DNA of 64,000 nucleotides. It comes from Pinirhizobacter soli (lineage in GTDB: Bacteria; Pseudomonadota; Gammaproteobacteria; Xanthomonadales; Rhodanobacteraceae). The position numbers were made by a program, and so were the translations under genes. The notes beneath the pieces were generated by a model. That model worked only from the letters and a program-made list of their open reading frames with translations. It was not told where the DNA came from and did no database searches. Below are positions 43,542 through 52,584 of the stretch, in pieces; the first letter of the stretch is position 1; every line of letters starts with the position of its first letter. The stretch spans positions 310,001 to 374,000 of the forward strand of contig NZ_JADZLQ010000002.1 of assembly GCF_015905305.1 (NCBI RefSeq), in the 5' to 3' direction.

Positions 43542-43664
43542 CGGCGATGTCTTTAGTAACGGTCGCAGATTCCCGGCTCAAAATGTCGCAAACTATGCTC
43601 AAAAGTCGGCGGGGTCCTTCAGGGGTCCGATCCGCCGGACAGGGGACTTAAGGAGAACACCTGC

Positions 43665-44270
43665 ATGAAGCGCGTCCTGATCGTGGGTTCCGGTGGAGCC
43701 GGCAAGTCGGCGTTCGCACGTCGCCTGGCCAGCGAACTGAATCTGCCGCTGATCCACCTCGATGCCCATTATTGGCTGCCGAACTGGACGGAACCGACTA
43801 AGAACGCCTGGTCCACCACGGTGGCACGCCTGCTGTCGGAAGACGCCTGGGTGATGGACGGCAACTACGGCGGCACCCTGGAACGCCGCATTGCCGCCTG
43901 CGACACGGTGGTATTCCTCGACATGCCCCGCCTGCTCTGCCTGTGGCGCGTGCTTCGCCGCTGGTGGCAGTACCGGGGGCACGTGCGGCCGGATATTGGC
44001 GCAGAGGGGTGCAAGGAGCGGCTGGACCTGTCATTCGTATGGTGGATCCTGACCTACCCCGGCACGCGTCGTCCGGCGCTGATGCAGCAGCTCGATGCCA
44101 CGCGGGGCGCCAAACGGGTGGTAGTGCTCTCCTCCAAGCGGGAGGTCGAGGACTTCCTGAGCTCACTGTCAGAATCCCCTGAAGTCGACCTCGTCTATCC
44201 CCGACCGCCGTCAGCCAGCATGCTTGCCGACCTCCCTGACATCGTCGACACGGTCTCTTCAGGTCCCTGA
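43665..44270 (+). CDS. P-loop NTPase, adenylate-kinase/topology-modulation-like
   Basis: A 201-residue protein with a Walker A motif VGSGGAGKSAFARRL at residues 7-21 and a Walker-B-like FLDMP strand near 86. The segments LDAHYWLPNWTEP and WVMDGNYGGTLERR are those of the FlaR/topology-modulation adenylate-kinase-like family, whose name is historical and whose substrate is unknown. AAGGAG precedes ATG 43665 at a good distance. The KirBac gene follows 30 bp downstream. Confidence 0.82.
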   Translation: MKRVLIVGSGGAGKSAFARRLASELNLPLIHLDAHYWLPNWTEPTKNAWSTTVARLLSEDAWVMDGNYGGTLERRIAACDTVVFLDMPRLLCLWRVLRRWWQYRGHVRPDIGAEGCKERLDLSFVWWILTYPGTRRPALMQQLDATRGAKRVVVLSSKREVEDFLSSLSESPEVDLVYPRPPSASMLADLPDIVDTVSSGP

Positions 44271-44300
44271 CCGCCCCGGCGAACGTTGCATACTAGGCTC

Positions 44301-45167
44301 ATGCCCTCCCTCAAACGTCCCCATCGGCAGCGCATCGACCTCGGCGGCTTCCTCGCTTTCAAGGTCGGCGGCCCGCATCCGCTAAGCGATCTTTATTACC
44401 GCACGATGGAAATGACCTGGCCGAGTTTCGTCGGCCTGGTCACCCTGGTGTTCATCGGCATCAACGTCGTGTTTGGCGCGATATACGCCTCCTTCCCCGG
44501 CGCCATCGCCAATGCTGCACCGCACTCCTTTGCCGACGGCTTTTTCTTCTCGGTGGAAACCCTGGCCACCGTGGGCTACGGCAACATGGCGCCAGCCAGT
44601 CATCTGGGGCACTCGATCGCCGCATGCGAGATCCTGCTGGGCCTGTTCTTCACCGCCGCCAACACCGGCCTGATCTTCGCCCGCTTCGCGCGACCGCGCG
44701 CCAGCATCGTCTTCAGCAAGGTCGCGGTGGTTGGCCTCTACCGCGGCGAACCGGCACTGATGGTGCGCATGGCGTCGATCCGCACGCGTCCGCTGGCCGA
44801 CGTCACCGCCCAGCTGTCATGGCTGCAGCGCGTGGACGAACCCAACGGCGGCACCTACCGGCGCCTGGTGGAACTGCCGCTGGTCCATTCGCACAACCCG
44901 ATGCTCAGCCTGTCGTGGACGCTCGTTCACCTTTTGGAGCCCGGCAGCGAACTGCTCAAGGCACTGCTGGGCAACGACCGTTTCATCCTGGCGGCAATGG
45001 TGGGCGGCCTGGACACCCTGCTGGCAACGCAGTCACTGGGAGGCCACAGCTACGGTCGCAAGGACGTTCTCATCGACCACCAGTTCGCCGACGTGGTGAC
45101 CGATGTAGAAGGTATCCTGCACCTGGATTTGCGGCGGTTGCACGAGACAAGAGCGCTGGACGCCTAG
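44301..45167 (+). CDS. Inward-rectifier potassium channel (KirBac-type)
   Basis: A 288-residue inner-membrane K+ channel. Two membrane helices flank a pore with the selectivity filter TVGYG at Thr90-Gly94. The C-terminal immunoglobulin-like cytoplasmic domain (about 130-285) contains RFARPRASIVFSKVAVV at the helix bundle crossing, as in KirBac1.1. ATG 44301 is preferred to TTG 44286, which would add five residues. The gene converges with a small membrane protein gene 8 nt away. Confidence 0.93.
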   Translation: MPSLKRPHRQRIDLGGFLAFKVGGPHPLSDLYYRTMEMTWPSFVGLVTLVFIGINVVFGAIYASFPGAIANAAPHSFADGFFFSVETLATVGYGNMAPASHLGHSIAACEILLGLFFTAANTGLIFARFARPRASIVFSKVAVVGLYRGEPALMVRMASIRTRPLADVTAQLSWLQRVDEPNGGTYRRLVELPLVHSHNPMLSLSWTLVHLLEPGSELLKALLGNDRFILAAMVGGLDTLLATQSLGGHSYGRKDVLIDHQFADVVTDVEGILHLDLRRLHETRALDA

Positions 45168-45175
45168 ATCAACAC

Positions 45176-45607
45176 CTACTCAGTCGCTGGTTTGACCGGG
45201 CGATCGAAACAGAAACGCCCTGCTGGATGTTTCCACTCCGCTCCACGCGGGAATACGTAGAGACCAGATCGGTCCGTATCCTCCGATGCGGCATCAAACG
45301 TGGCGCACAATCGAAACGACTCAGGACCGGTGACGCTGTATTCGAAAGGTTGGCCGCTTACCGGATCAAGCCAGTCGACGCTATTCGGATCAACTTCGGC
45401 CAGTGTCGATGGCATCGTCTTCTTCGTCGCATACCGCAACACGACCATGCTATGGAGTGAATAAATCTGCCCGACGCGAGCGCTGTCCAGGCGCAAGGCT
45501 CGTTGATGGGATGGCGGACCCATGGCCCAAAGACCAAGGGCAACGGCAATGACCATCGCAACCGTCACTCCCGCGGCAAGCGCGCGAACACCCTTGCGTT
45601 CGCTCAT
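45176..45607 (-). CDS. Hypothetical single-pass membrane protein
   Basis: A 143-residue protein with an N-terminal membrane segment (about 10-30, MVIAVALGLWAM) and a periplasmic domain with one Cys pair (RLCATFD and RFCFDRP). The layout, a helix anchor followed by VDWLDPVSGQPFEYSVTGPESFRLCATF, resembles small proteins found beside DUF5671 genes, but I do not recognise a named family. Its ATG overlaps the DUF5671 stop (ATGA), so the two proteins are made together. Confidence 0.7.
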   Translation of the reverse strand: MSERKGVRALAAGVTVAMVIAVALGLWAMGPPSHQRALRLDSARVGQIYSLHSMVVLRYATKKTMPSTLAEVDPNSVDWLDPVSGQPFEYSVTGPESFRLCATFDAASEDTDRSGLYVFPRGAEWKHPAGRFCFDRPVKPATE

Positions 45608-46242
45608 GGCACGCGCTCATCCTGGCGAAGATCCCATAAGTAGTAGCCGAAGACGACGATGGCTATCACGCCTGCCACGATCACTTTCAACACGAAGCGC
45701 GTGGTGGCTTCGCCGCCCAGCACGCCGTCGACCAAGGTGATCAGATCGATGATCAGGGAAACCGCCGCGACGAACAGCGTGAGATAAGTGAGCCAACGCC
45801 GTACCACCGATTGGCGCAGTGCCGGTTGTCGCGCCACATCGCGCCCGATCTTGATCGACATCAGCATGAATACCGGGAACGCAACAAGAAGCGTCGCCAC
45901 TGACCAGCGTACCGTGGTGGTGAACACTATGCCGCGAAGCTGCGCTGGGTCCGGAAAGGCCCGATTGATCAGCTCAAAAACAAGGCTGCCAAGGTGGAAT
46001 GCGCTCATGTAGAGCGTAGTGAACAGCACGAGGTAGAGGAACGCGTCGCGAGCCGACAAGTACGGCCGTGGCTGCGGTACCGGCACCATGAAGTTGACGT
46101 CCGCATAAGCAGAAAGTGCGCTTCGCGTTTGTTCCGGCGCCCATCCGGCATCGGCCAGGGCCTTGCCGATCTGATCCCGCGTCGCACCCTTTTCGAGGGC
46201 GGTGCGAACGAACTGCTCGAGGTCTTGCGTGCTGCTTGCCAT
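45604..46242 (-). CDS. DUF5671 membrane protein
   Basis: A 212-residue protein. Residues 1-45 form a soluble SHOCT-like or UBA-like helical head (LEQFVRTALEKGATRDQIGKALADAGW), followed by four membrane helices with RPYLSARDAFLYLVLFTTLYMSA, the DUF5671 hallmark. The head is a helix-turn pattern often seen in regulators of envelope processes, role unknown. It overlaps the downstream small membrane gene by ATGA and begins 39 nt after the L,D-transpeptidase gene in the same direction. Confidence 0.82.
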   Translation of the reverse strand: MASSTQDLEQFVRTALEKGATRDQIGKALADAGWAPEQTRSALSAYADVNFMVPVPQPRPYLSARDAFLYLVLFTTLYMSAFHLGSLVFELINRAFPDPAQLRGIVFTTTVRWSVATLLVAFPVFMLMSIKIGRDVARQPALRQSVVRRWLTYLTLFVAAVSLIIDLITLVDGVLGGEATTRFVLKVIVAGVIAIVVFGYYLWDLRQDERVP

Positions 46243-46281
46243 GCAATGAATTCCTTTTGGGCAGTGGGTTGAACACGGGGC

Positions 46282-46785
46282 CTAAGGGCGAATTTCTACC
46301 ACGGTACCGACTTTGACACGTGCCCAGATCTCCTCGATCTGCGCATTGGTCACGGCGATGCACCCGGCAGTCCAGTCACGTGTTCGTTGCAAGGGTCCGA
46401 CCCAATCAAAACCCGGGCCAAGGCCGTGGATCATGATGTCACCGCCCGGGTCCACTCCCGCTGCCTTCGCCCGCGCGCGATCGGCGGCGTTGGGATACGA
46501 CACGTGCAGGGAGAGATGGAACTTGCTGGCGGCGTTGCGCGAGTCGATGACGTAGGTGCCTTCAGGCGTTTTGCCGTCGCCCTGTTTTCGCTTGGGACCT
46601 ACTGGATTCGGGCCAAGCGATACGTGATACGTCTTGATCACGCGACCATGGCTTAGCAGGGAAAGCGTGTGATCGGCCTTCTTGACCACAATGCGGTCAA
46701 CGACTTCCGCTGACGGCGCATTGGTCGATCCCACCCACGCTGGCGTGAGGGCCAGGCAAACCGGCATGACCCATGCCAGCTTCAA
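46282..46785 (-). CDS. L,D-transpeptidase (YkuD/YafK-type), exported
   Basis: A 167-residue periplasmic enzyme of the YkuD fold that could form or trim 3-3 peptidoglycan cross-links or attach proteins. Residues 1-20 form a signal peptide when translation starts at TTG 46785: GGAG is 8 nt upstream and the TTG overlaps the preceding stop as TTGA. The catalytic His is in IMIHGLGPG and the nucleophile Cys142 in TAGCIAVTN. If ATG 46767 were used the signal would be shortened. It belongs to the lemA-M48 cluster. Confidence 0.85.
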   Translation of the reverse strand: MKLAWVMPVCLALTPAWVGSTNAPSAEVVDRIVVKKADHTLSLLSHGRVIKTYHVSLGPNPVGPKRKQGDGKTPEGTYVIDSRNAASKFHLSLHVSYPNAADRARAKAAGVDPGGDIMIHGLGPGFDWVGPLQRTRDWTAGCIAVTNAQIEEIWARVKVGTVVEIRP

Positions 46786-47057
46786 CGTGTCGACTCCAGT
46801 TCCCGCTCGCGATCCTTCGCCAGTTCCTCGTCCGGCGGAAAGAAATACCAATCCTGGTGTGGTGACGCCTGCTTGCAGGAAAGACACTGCGTGCGGCTCC
46901 AGAAGTGGCCGCAACCAGGACAGCAACCCGCCGTCCAGAAGGTATTCCATGAAGTGAAGCACCCCGAACCCGGCTCGCCGGGTGCACAGACCCAGCGACT
47001 ATCCGCCTTCGGCACCCACTCGCACAAAGGACATCGAATCACCGGTTCCTTGGCCAC
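46782..47057 (-). CDS. Zinc-ribbon-like cysteine-rich protein
   Basis: A 91-residue protein with cysteine pairs spaced like a zinc ribbon: CPLC near residue 9, a single Cys after W, CCPGCGH and CLSC. It has no signal peptide or membrane helix. The GTG start at 47057 has AAGGA about 11 nt upstream and lies 27 nt after the M48 protease gene. Its stop overlaps the L,D-transpeptidase start. No family is named; a structural or nucleic-acid/protein-binding role is plausible for a ribbon. Confidence 0.7.
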   Translation of the reverse strand: MAKEPVIRCPLCEWVPKADSRWVCAPGEPGSGCFTSWNTFWTAGCCPGCGHFWSRTQCLSCKQASPHQDWYFFPPDEELAKDRERELESTR

Positions 47058-47084
47058 GTCCGTGTCGTTCCTTGAGGTTTGGAA

Positions 47085-49088
47085 TCAGGCCAAAGCGGGA
47101 AGCGGGCAATGCAAGGTGGCGCAGATCACCCGCAGCAGTTCCGCTTCCACGCGTCGCAATGTGCCGTCGGCCATGACCACGCTGGTAAGGCCGCGCACCA
47201 TGAGCTCCTTCGACATCGGCGCCAGGCGGTCAAGTTCGGCGAGCGCGGCGTCCAGCGCGCCCTGCCAGTCATCCGGCGGCGGCGCATAAGCGGAGGTATC
47301 ACCAGCCAGCGCCTCGTTCATACCCGCCTGCCAGGCCTTGCGTGCGGCCAGCGGGTCATCGTTGCCGAACTGCGCCACCACGGCGCAGACCAGGGCAAAA
47401 CTGCCGCGCGCGGCGGCAAGTTTGCCGGTCCCCGGCAGGGGAATACCCCGCGGGTTCAGTGCCTCGGACAGTTGCACCGTCACCAGCTTTACCAGGCAGT
47501 ATTCATCCAGGTCCACCTGGCCATCGGCGTGCGCCATCTGGTTCAGTGCATTGATCAACACGGTGATCGCGCGACTGGACCACCGCCTCAGTGCAGGGAA
47601 GGCAAGCGAGGCGATCGGCAGGCGCTGGCTGGGATCAAGCGCCCGCACCATCGGTTCCACCGCCAACACTTCGGCGCGCGGCTCGTTGCCGCCGATGCTG
47701 TCGATGATCTTCAGCTGTGCCTCGCGCTGGGGGCCGTTGCCCAGCGCCATGGCCAACAGTACCGCCTGCGCCTTCTCCGAATTTCGCACGGCCTGGCGCA
47801 GGTCATCCGGAAGACCCTTGCGGATCGCCTCGGCACGCTGCAGGTCGGACGCATCGGCCGAGCCCACTTGCGCCGCCACCGCGGCGGGGGCATCGGCTTG
47901 CGAGGCCAGGCCCGCACCGGCGGCGATCATCACGCCGGGAATATTCAGCGGCGAGCGCGGATCGGTGACGCCGGGGATCGGCAGCACCGGTGCTGAACCG
48001 CCCTGCCCCCTTACCGCGTCCCACGGCGAACGATGCGATCCCGTCGGCACCGGCGGCGGTTCATCAGCTTGCCGGTACAGCGGTTCCGGTGGCGGCTCAC
48101 GCTCCAGCGCCTGGGCATCGAATTCAGGCTCCAGCGCACGGATACGGTCGTAGATCGGCGGGTGCGTGGCGAACAACGAATTGAAACGCCCGGCCTCGCC
48201 GAACAGCATGTGCGCCACTTCCTGTGCGTTGGCGCGCTGCAGACGCGAGCCCTCCTCGGCGCGGGCGATCTTCTTCAGTGCACCGGCAATGCCGGCGGTC
48301 TGGCGGGTGAACTGCACCGCCGAAGCATCGGCCAGGCTTTCACGTGAGCGCGCCACCGCAGCCTGGATCAACCGGGCAAAGAAATAGCCGATCCATCCGG
48401 CCACCACCAGCGCCAGGCCCACCAGCACGATGCCATTGTTGTCGCGCTTGCGCCCGGCGCCCGGACCCCACCAAAGGATCTGGCGGCCGATGATGGTAAG
48501 CACCAAGATGCCGAACAGCAGGCCCATCAGCTTGATGTTCAGGCGCATATCGCCATTGATCACGTGCGAGAATTCGTGCGCGATCACGCCTTGCAATTCA
48601 TCACGGGTAAGCATGGCCAGCGCGCCACGCGTAACGCAAACGGCTGCATCCGTGGGCGCATAGCCCGCGGCGAACGCATTGATGCCCATTTCTTCTTCCA
48701 TGATGAAGATGTCGGGCATCGGCACGCCGGCGGCGATGGCCACTTCTTCGATCACATTGCGCAGGCGGCGCAGGTCCGGATCGTTGGTATCGGGCGGGAT
48801 CTGCCGTGCGCCCATCTGCAAGGCCACGGCCGAGCCGCCACCGCGCAGGCTTGCCATGCGGAACAGCGTGGCGCCGGCGATCACCGCCAGCACCGCCGCC
48901 GAACTCATCACCAGGAGGCCCACCGACGACTGCACCACCTGGCCATCTTCCGGCGTGCGGCGGTGACCCCAGGCAAACCACACCACGGCATCGACCACGA
49001 AGACGATGCCGAGGATGGCAAGCACGAACAGGAACACCAGGCGGCGGCTGGTGCCGCGCATCCGTGCCTGCTGGGCGAAGAAATCCAT
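47085..49088 (-). CDS. M48 metalloprotease with C-terminal TerB-like domain
   Basis: A 667-residue membrane protease. Two helices (about 17-40 and 55-75) precede the M48 domain with the zinc motif His171-Glu172-x-x-His175 in VIAHEFSHVING; further helices flank it (about 185-240) and a third-ligand region SRESLADASAVQFT follows. Beyond about 340 is a Pro-rich linker and a C-terminal helical region with two MAHADGQ/VMADGTL-type segments, like TerB tellurite-resistance domains. That fusion is absent from HtpX. It starts 18 nt after lemA, a frequent partner. Confidence 0.9.
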   Translation of the reverse strand: MDFFAQQARMRGTSRRLVFLFVLAILGIVFVVDAVVWFAWGHRRTPEDGQVVQSSVGLLVMSSAAVLAVIAGATLFRMASLRGGGSAVALQMGARQIPPDTNDPDLRRLRNVIEEVAIAAGVPMPDIFIMEEEMGINAFAAGYAPTDAAVCVTRGALAMLTRDELQGVIAHEFSHVINGDMRLNIKLMGLLFGILVLTIIGRQILWWGPGAGRKRDNNGIVLVGLALVVAGWIGYFFARLIQAAVARSRESLADASAVQFTRQTAGIAGALKKIARAEEGSRLQRANAQEVAHMLFGEAGRFNSLFATHPPIYDRIRALEPEFDAQALEREPPPEPLYRQADEPPPVPTGSHRSPWDAVRGQGGSAPVLPIPGVTDPRSPLNIPGVMIAAGAGLASQADAPAAVAAQVGSADASDLQRAEAIRKGLPDDLRQAVRNSEKAQAVLLAMALGNGPQREAQLKIIDSIGGNEPRAEVLAVEPMVRALDPSQRLPIASLAFPALRRWSSRAITVLINALNQMAHADGQVDLDEYCLVKLVTVQLSEALNPRGIPLPGTGKLAAARGSFALVCAVVAQFGNDDPLAARKAWQAGMNEALAGDTSAYAPPPDDWQGALDAALAELDRLAPMSKELMVRGLTSVVMADGTLRRVEAELLRVICATLHCPLPALA

Positions 49089-49106
49089 GCCTGGACGGCC
49101 GGGGGC

Positions 49107-49688
49107 TTAGGTGAAGGAGACCTTCGGTGCCTCGCGGGCGGCGGGGTTTTCCAGCGCCAGCGGTTCGGCGGCCGGGAAGCCACCGGCCAGCAGCGAGCCC
49201 GGGAAGGTCTCGCGGCGGTTGTTGTAGTTCATCACCGAGTCGTTATAGGCCTGGCGGGAGAAGGCGACGCGGTTCTCGGTGGAGGTGAGCTCCTCGGACA
49301 ACTGCATCATCGTGGTGTTGGCCTTGAGGTCCGGATAGGCCTCGCTGAGCGCAAACAACCGGCCCAGGCCCTGCGTCAGCGAATTCTCGGTGGCGGAGAG
49401 GTTCTGCATGGCGGCGGGATCGCCGGGGTTGGCCTTGGCCGCGGCCAGGCCCGAAACCGCGGCATTACGTGCCTGGATCACTTCTTCCAGGGTGCCACGC
49501 TCGTGGGCCAGGTAGCCCTTGGCCACTTCCACCAGGTTGGGGATGAGGTCGTGCCGTCGGGTGAGCTGCACGTCGATCTGGGCGAAGGCGTTCTTGTAAC
49601 CGTTCTTCGCGGTGACGAGCCCGTTGTAGATGGATACCGCGTACGCAACCAGCGCGACGACGATAACCAGGAGGATGATCGTTACCAT
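49107..49688 (-). CDS. LemA family protein
   Basis: A 193-residue protein with one N-terminal membrane helix (residues 3-22) and a long four-helix LemA bundle: NGLVTAKNGYKNAFAQIDVQ, RRHDLIPNLVEVAKGY and a RQAYNDSVMNYNNRRETFPG end. LemA proteins face the periplasm or cytoplasm and often occur beside M48 peptidases, as here (18 nt gap). The function is unsettled; a role in envelope stress through the protease is inferred from context. Confidence 0.93.
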   Translation of the reverse strand: MVTIILLVIVVALVAYAVSIYNGLVTAKNGYKNAFAQIDVQLTRRHDLIPNLVEVAKGYLAHERGTLEEVIQARNAAVSGLAAAKANPGDPAAMQNLSATENSLTQGLGRLFALSEAYPDLKANTTMMQLSEELTSTENRVAFSRQAYNDSVMNYNNRRETFPGSLLAGGFPAAEPLALENPAAREAPKVSFT

Positions 49689-49754
49689 GGCTTGCCCCTC
49701 GCGGCGTGTCCCCCACGCCTGTCGCGGCGAGCATAGCGCATCGGCTGTTACGTA

Positions 49755-49937
49755 TCAGGGGGTTTCCGGCAGGGACCGCCGGGCGGGTTCGGCCAGCAGC
49801 ATGCCGATCGAAGCGGCTTCGTGGGTTCCGAGTTCTTCAGCGGCCTGGCGCAGGTCATGGGGGCTGCAGCAGAACGCGCCGCACCAATAGGCCACGGCCG
49901 TATCGTCGTTGAAGTCGATGTGCTTGCTGTTGCCCAC
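49755..49937 (-). CDS. DUF3606 small protein
   Basis: A 60-residue protein starting at GTG 49937 (GGAGG 7 nt upstream), which removes a cysteine-rich N-terminus of a longer open frame. The DUF3606 pattern is visible: HIDFNDDTAVAYWCGAF, then SPHDLRQAAEELG. Function unknown. It is 66 nt upstream of lemA on the same strand and may belong to the same transcript. Confidence 0.7.
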   Translation of the reverse strand: MGNSKHIDFNDDTAVAYWCGAFCCSPHDLRQAAEELGTHEAASIGMLLAEPARRSLPETP

Positions 49938-50031
49938 TGCGCACCCTCCGTGGGGCCGCCGACACACGCAGCCCAGTTTACCCGTGGCCGGGAAAAACAC
50001 TGCCAGAATTCACCCCCTTAAGGCTCGTCCG

Positions 50032-52584
50032 CTACCCGTCAGGGACGAGGCGAACGACCAGACTGACGTGGCGGTAGCCGGACCGGCCCGACGGCTTCGG
50101 CGTGATGTCGAAGCTGTCAGCAGTCACGCGGCGCACCTGGGCCCCATCAGTCGTCGGAATTATGCCCGGGGCGCGTATACGAATCGTGGAGGCGGTCGAA
50201 TCGGTGACATCGGCCTCGATGGTGAGGACGGACGATGCCAGGTGGACCCGGGTGACCTTCGCGCCATGACTTGAATCGCCTGGAACCAGGACCGCGCGAG
50301 GCACCCCGATGTCGACGCCGCCCTCGAACTTAAGGTCCACGCGGGTGGCGCCCTTCGCGGCGTCGACGCTCAGTGAGGCATGGGCATCGATGCCATGGTC
50401 CGCCACCGTGGCCTGGACGGCCTTGCCGTCCACCGTCGCGCCGACGAGGTGTGCGCCGAGAGGAAGCTGGGGTGAGAAGGCGATGCGCACCGGCGAGCCG
50501 GTATTGTCGATGTCGAAGGCAAAGCCCTTGGCCGTCCGGGACATGTGGATACCGAGCTTGCCACCCGGGACGGGAATATTGTCCGCTCCAACGTAGTCCC
50601 ATGCCGCTGGCAGGTGCGGGGAAAAACTTACCGACTGGCCAGCGGGGAAAGAGAGGCCGAGCAGGCCATCCACCGCCATCGTCAGCACACCCGACGACGA
50701 CCACGTCTGCTCGGGCACGGACTCCACCTGTTGATGCCAGATGTCGCCCGCCGCCACTTCATGGATGTGTCCCGGGGAATCGAGCCGGTTCCAGGCCACC
50801 AGGGCATCGAACATGGCCGATGCCGTCCACGGGCGATGGGACGCCCAGTAGGCCGTGGCTACGTGCGCCGTGTGGATGGCCCAGACGCTGCCATTGGCAT
50901 AGGAATTGGGATCGGCACCAGGCGTGGACTGCGGGATGTTGCGCATGCCCCAGTCGGTCTGGAAATCGGCCGTCGCCAGTTGGTCCAGGATCGCGTTTTC
51001 CTGTTCGGGGGAAAGCACGTGCAGGTCGATCAACGACATCGCGCCGGATCCGCGCGCATGCACAGGCTTACCTGCAGGCGTGTAGGCGTCGATCCAGGCC
51101 CCGCCCACCCAATAGCGCTTGAGTACCCCCGCGCGCGCCTGTTCGGCAGCGGCGGCGGCGCGGGTGGCGTCATCGGCATGGCCGGTCACCGAGGCAAGGT
51201 GTGCGAAGGCCCCGGCGGCTTGCTGCCAGGCGATGGAGAGGGAGAGCTCGTCGCCAAGTTTGTCTTGTTCGTTGTGGCCTTCCTTGCCGGCCGGAATCCG
51301 GGGATACCCGCCGCTGCCAACCAGGCTTGCGCCGTAGGCATAGGCCTGAGCGAGCGCATCGTAATGCTCGCTGGCAAAGCCCGTGTCGCCGGAGGCACGC
51401 ACATAGCGATCCACGGCGGAAAGGAACTGATAGGTGATGTCCACGTGCACGAACATGTACGGGTAGCGGCTCCAGTCGATCAGGCCCGCGCTCTGGCTCA
51501 TCTCGTGCCAGATCATTCCGGTTTTCTCATCGCGGTGCTTGAGGATGAACTGAAGTTCCTCCCGCGCCCGGGCGTAGCGTCCGGTGGCAATCATCGCGTC
51601 GTTGGCGATCAGTCCGTCGCCGGCGAAATACCATTCGTATTGCGCGCGCCGTGCCTCACGCGACGGCCCGAATCCCGCCACGAACCCGCAGCCGAGCTGA
51701 GGATTGCAAGCCCAGGCCTGGTCGAGCGCGATAGCTGCCCACGACAGCATGCTGTTGACCTCATCATCGGGGGTGGTGATACGGATGCCCCCGTCGATCA
51801 CCTCGGCCACGTGCTTGTGTTGCGCAGCTTCCGCGGCAGGCAATGACGACAACAGCGATCGCAGGGCCAAACCCGCATCGGCATTGCCCGACTCAAGCAT
51901 GCCGAAGGCCAGCCGTGCATCGTGGCCATCCTTGCCGCCGGCCTTGAGCGACACGCGCAGTTGGCGTCCGCTGTTCGATTCCAGCGCATTGTTCGACGGC
52001 GTGTCGTGCGCGTCGATATCCAGCGAACCGACGAAAGCCCCATAGCGCATGGAAGGCTCGAACAGCACATACGCCGAGCTCTTCTCATCCCACTTCACTG
52101 ATTGCCCGCCGATCCCGCCTGGCCACATGAGATCAAGCACGGGATTGAAGCTCACCACGATGTCCAACGGATGCGGGCTTTGCACGCTATAGGTGACTAC
52201 GGCGGCGGCCGCATCGCGAGGCACGAACAATTTTTCGCGGACGACATAATCCGTAGCAACATACGTACGGGTGATGCCGTTAGGCGCGTAGTCGATCCCG
52301 CGCAGCAGGTTGGCGCCGTCCACCAGGCTCACCGAACCTTCGTGGCGAAAACTCACCTGCAATCCGCCGACGATCTGGAAGGGGAAGGCAAACACTTCCA
52401 GGCCCCCGCCGTTCAGGCCCTGGATCAGGGCGCGCTGGCCGTGCACGGCCAGGAATCGTTCGTGGCCGGTGGCGTCACTGTGGATGGCAAGGCGGGCCGC
52501 CGGGTCATCCTGCGCCAGGGCAGTCACCGACACGAGGGCAAGTGCCAGGCACCCGTTCCGGAAGAAGCGATTACCCAAAGCCAT
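50032..52584 (-). CDS. Secreted (alpha/alpha)6-barrel glycoside hydrolase
   Basis: An 850-residue exported protein with a signal peptide (1-24). An N-terminal beta-sandwich (about 30-250) leads into an (alpha/alpha)6 domain (about 265-640) with EWYFAGDGLIANDAM, GMIWHEMSQSAG and WSRYPYMFVHVDITYQFL, reminiscent of glycogen-debranching/GH63-like glucosidases. Acidic residues in DGLIAND and HEMSQ are catalytic candidates. A C-terminal beta domain completes it. It is divergent from the beta-propeller/GGDEF sensor. The sugar linkage cannot be assigned. Confidence 0.75.
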   Translation of the reverse strand: MALGNRFFRNGCLALALVSVTALAQDDPAARLAIHSDATGHERFLAVHGQRALIQGLNGGGLEVFAFPFQIVGGLQVSFRHEGSVSLVDGANLLRGIDYAPNGITRTYVATDYVVREKLFVPRDAAAAVVTYSVQSPHPLDIVVSFNPVLDLMWPGGIGGQSVKWDEKSSAYVLFEPSMRYGAFVGSLDIDAHDTPSNNALESNSGRQLRVSLKAGGKDGHDARLAFGMLESGNADAGLALRSLLSSLPAAEAAQHKHVAEVIDGGIRITTPDDEVNSMLSWAAIALDQAWACNPQLGCGFVAGFGPSREARRAQYEWYFAGDGLIANDAMIATGRYARAREELQFILKHRDEKTGMIWHEMSQSAGLIDWSRYPYMFVHVDITYQFLSAVDRYVRASGDTGFASEHYDALAQAYAYGASLVGSGGYPRIPAGKEGHNEQDKLGDELSLSIAWQQAAGAFAHLASVTGHADDATRAAAAAEQARAGVLKRYWVGGAWIDAYTPAGKPVHARGSGAMSLIDLHVLSPEQENAILDQLATADFQTDWGMRNIPQSTPGADPNSYANGSVWAIHTAHVATAYWASHRPWTASAMFDALVAWNRLDSPGHIHEVAAGDIWHQQVESVPEQTWSSSGVLTMAVDGLLGLSFPAGQSVSFSPHLPAAWDYVGADNIPVPGGKLGIHMSRTAKGFAFDIDNTGSPVRIAFSPQLPLGAHLVGATVDGKAVQATVADHGIDAHASLSVDAAKGATRVDLKFEGGVDIGVPRAVLVPGDSSHGAKVTRVHLASSVLTIEADVTDSTASTIRIRAPGIIPTTDGAQVRRVTADSFDITPKPSGRSGYRHVSLVVRLVPDG

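Noticed and set aside
43372-43668. 98-codon plus-strand frame before the P-loop gene
   Set aside because: No ribosome site, poor composition, and the opposite strand offers a more protein-like frame.
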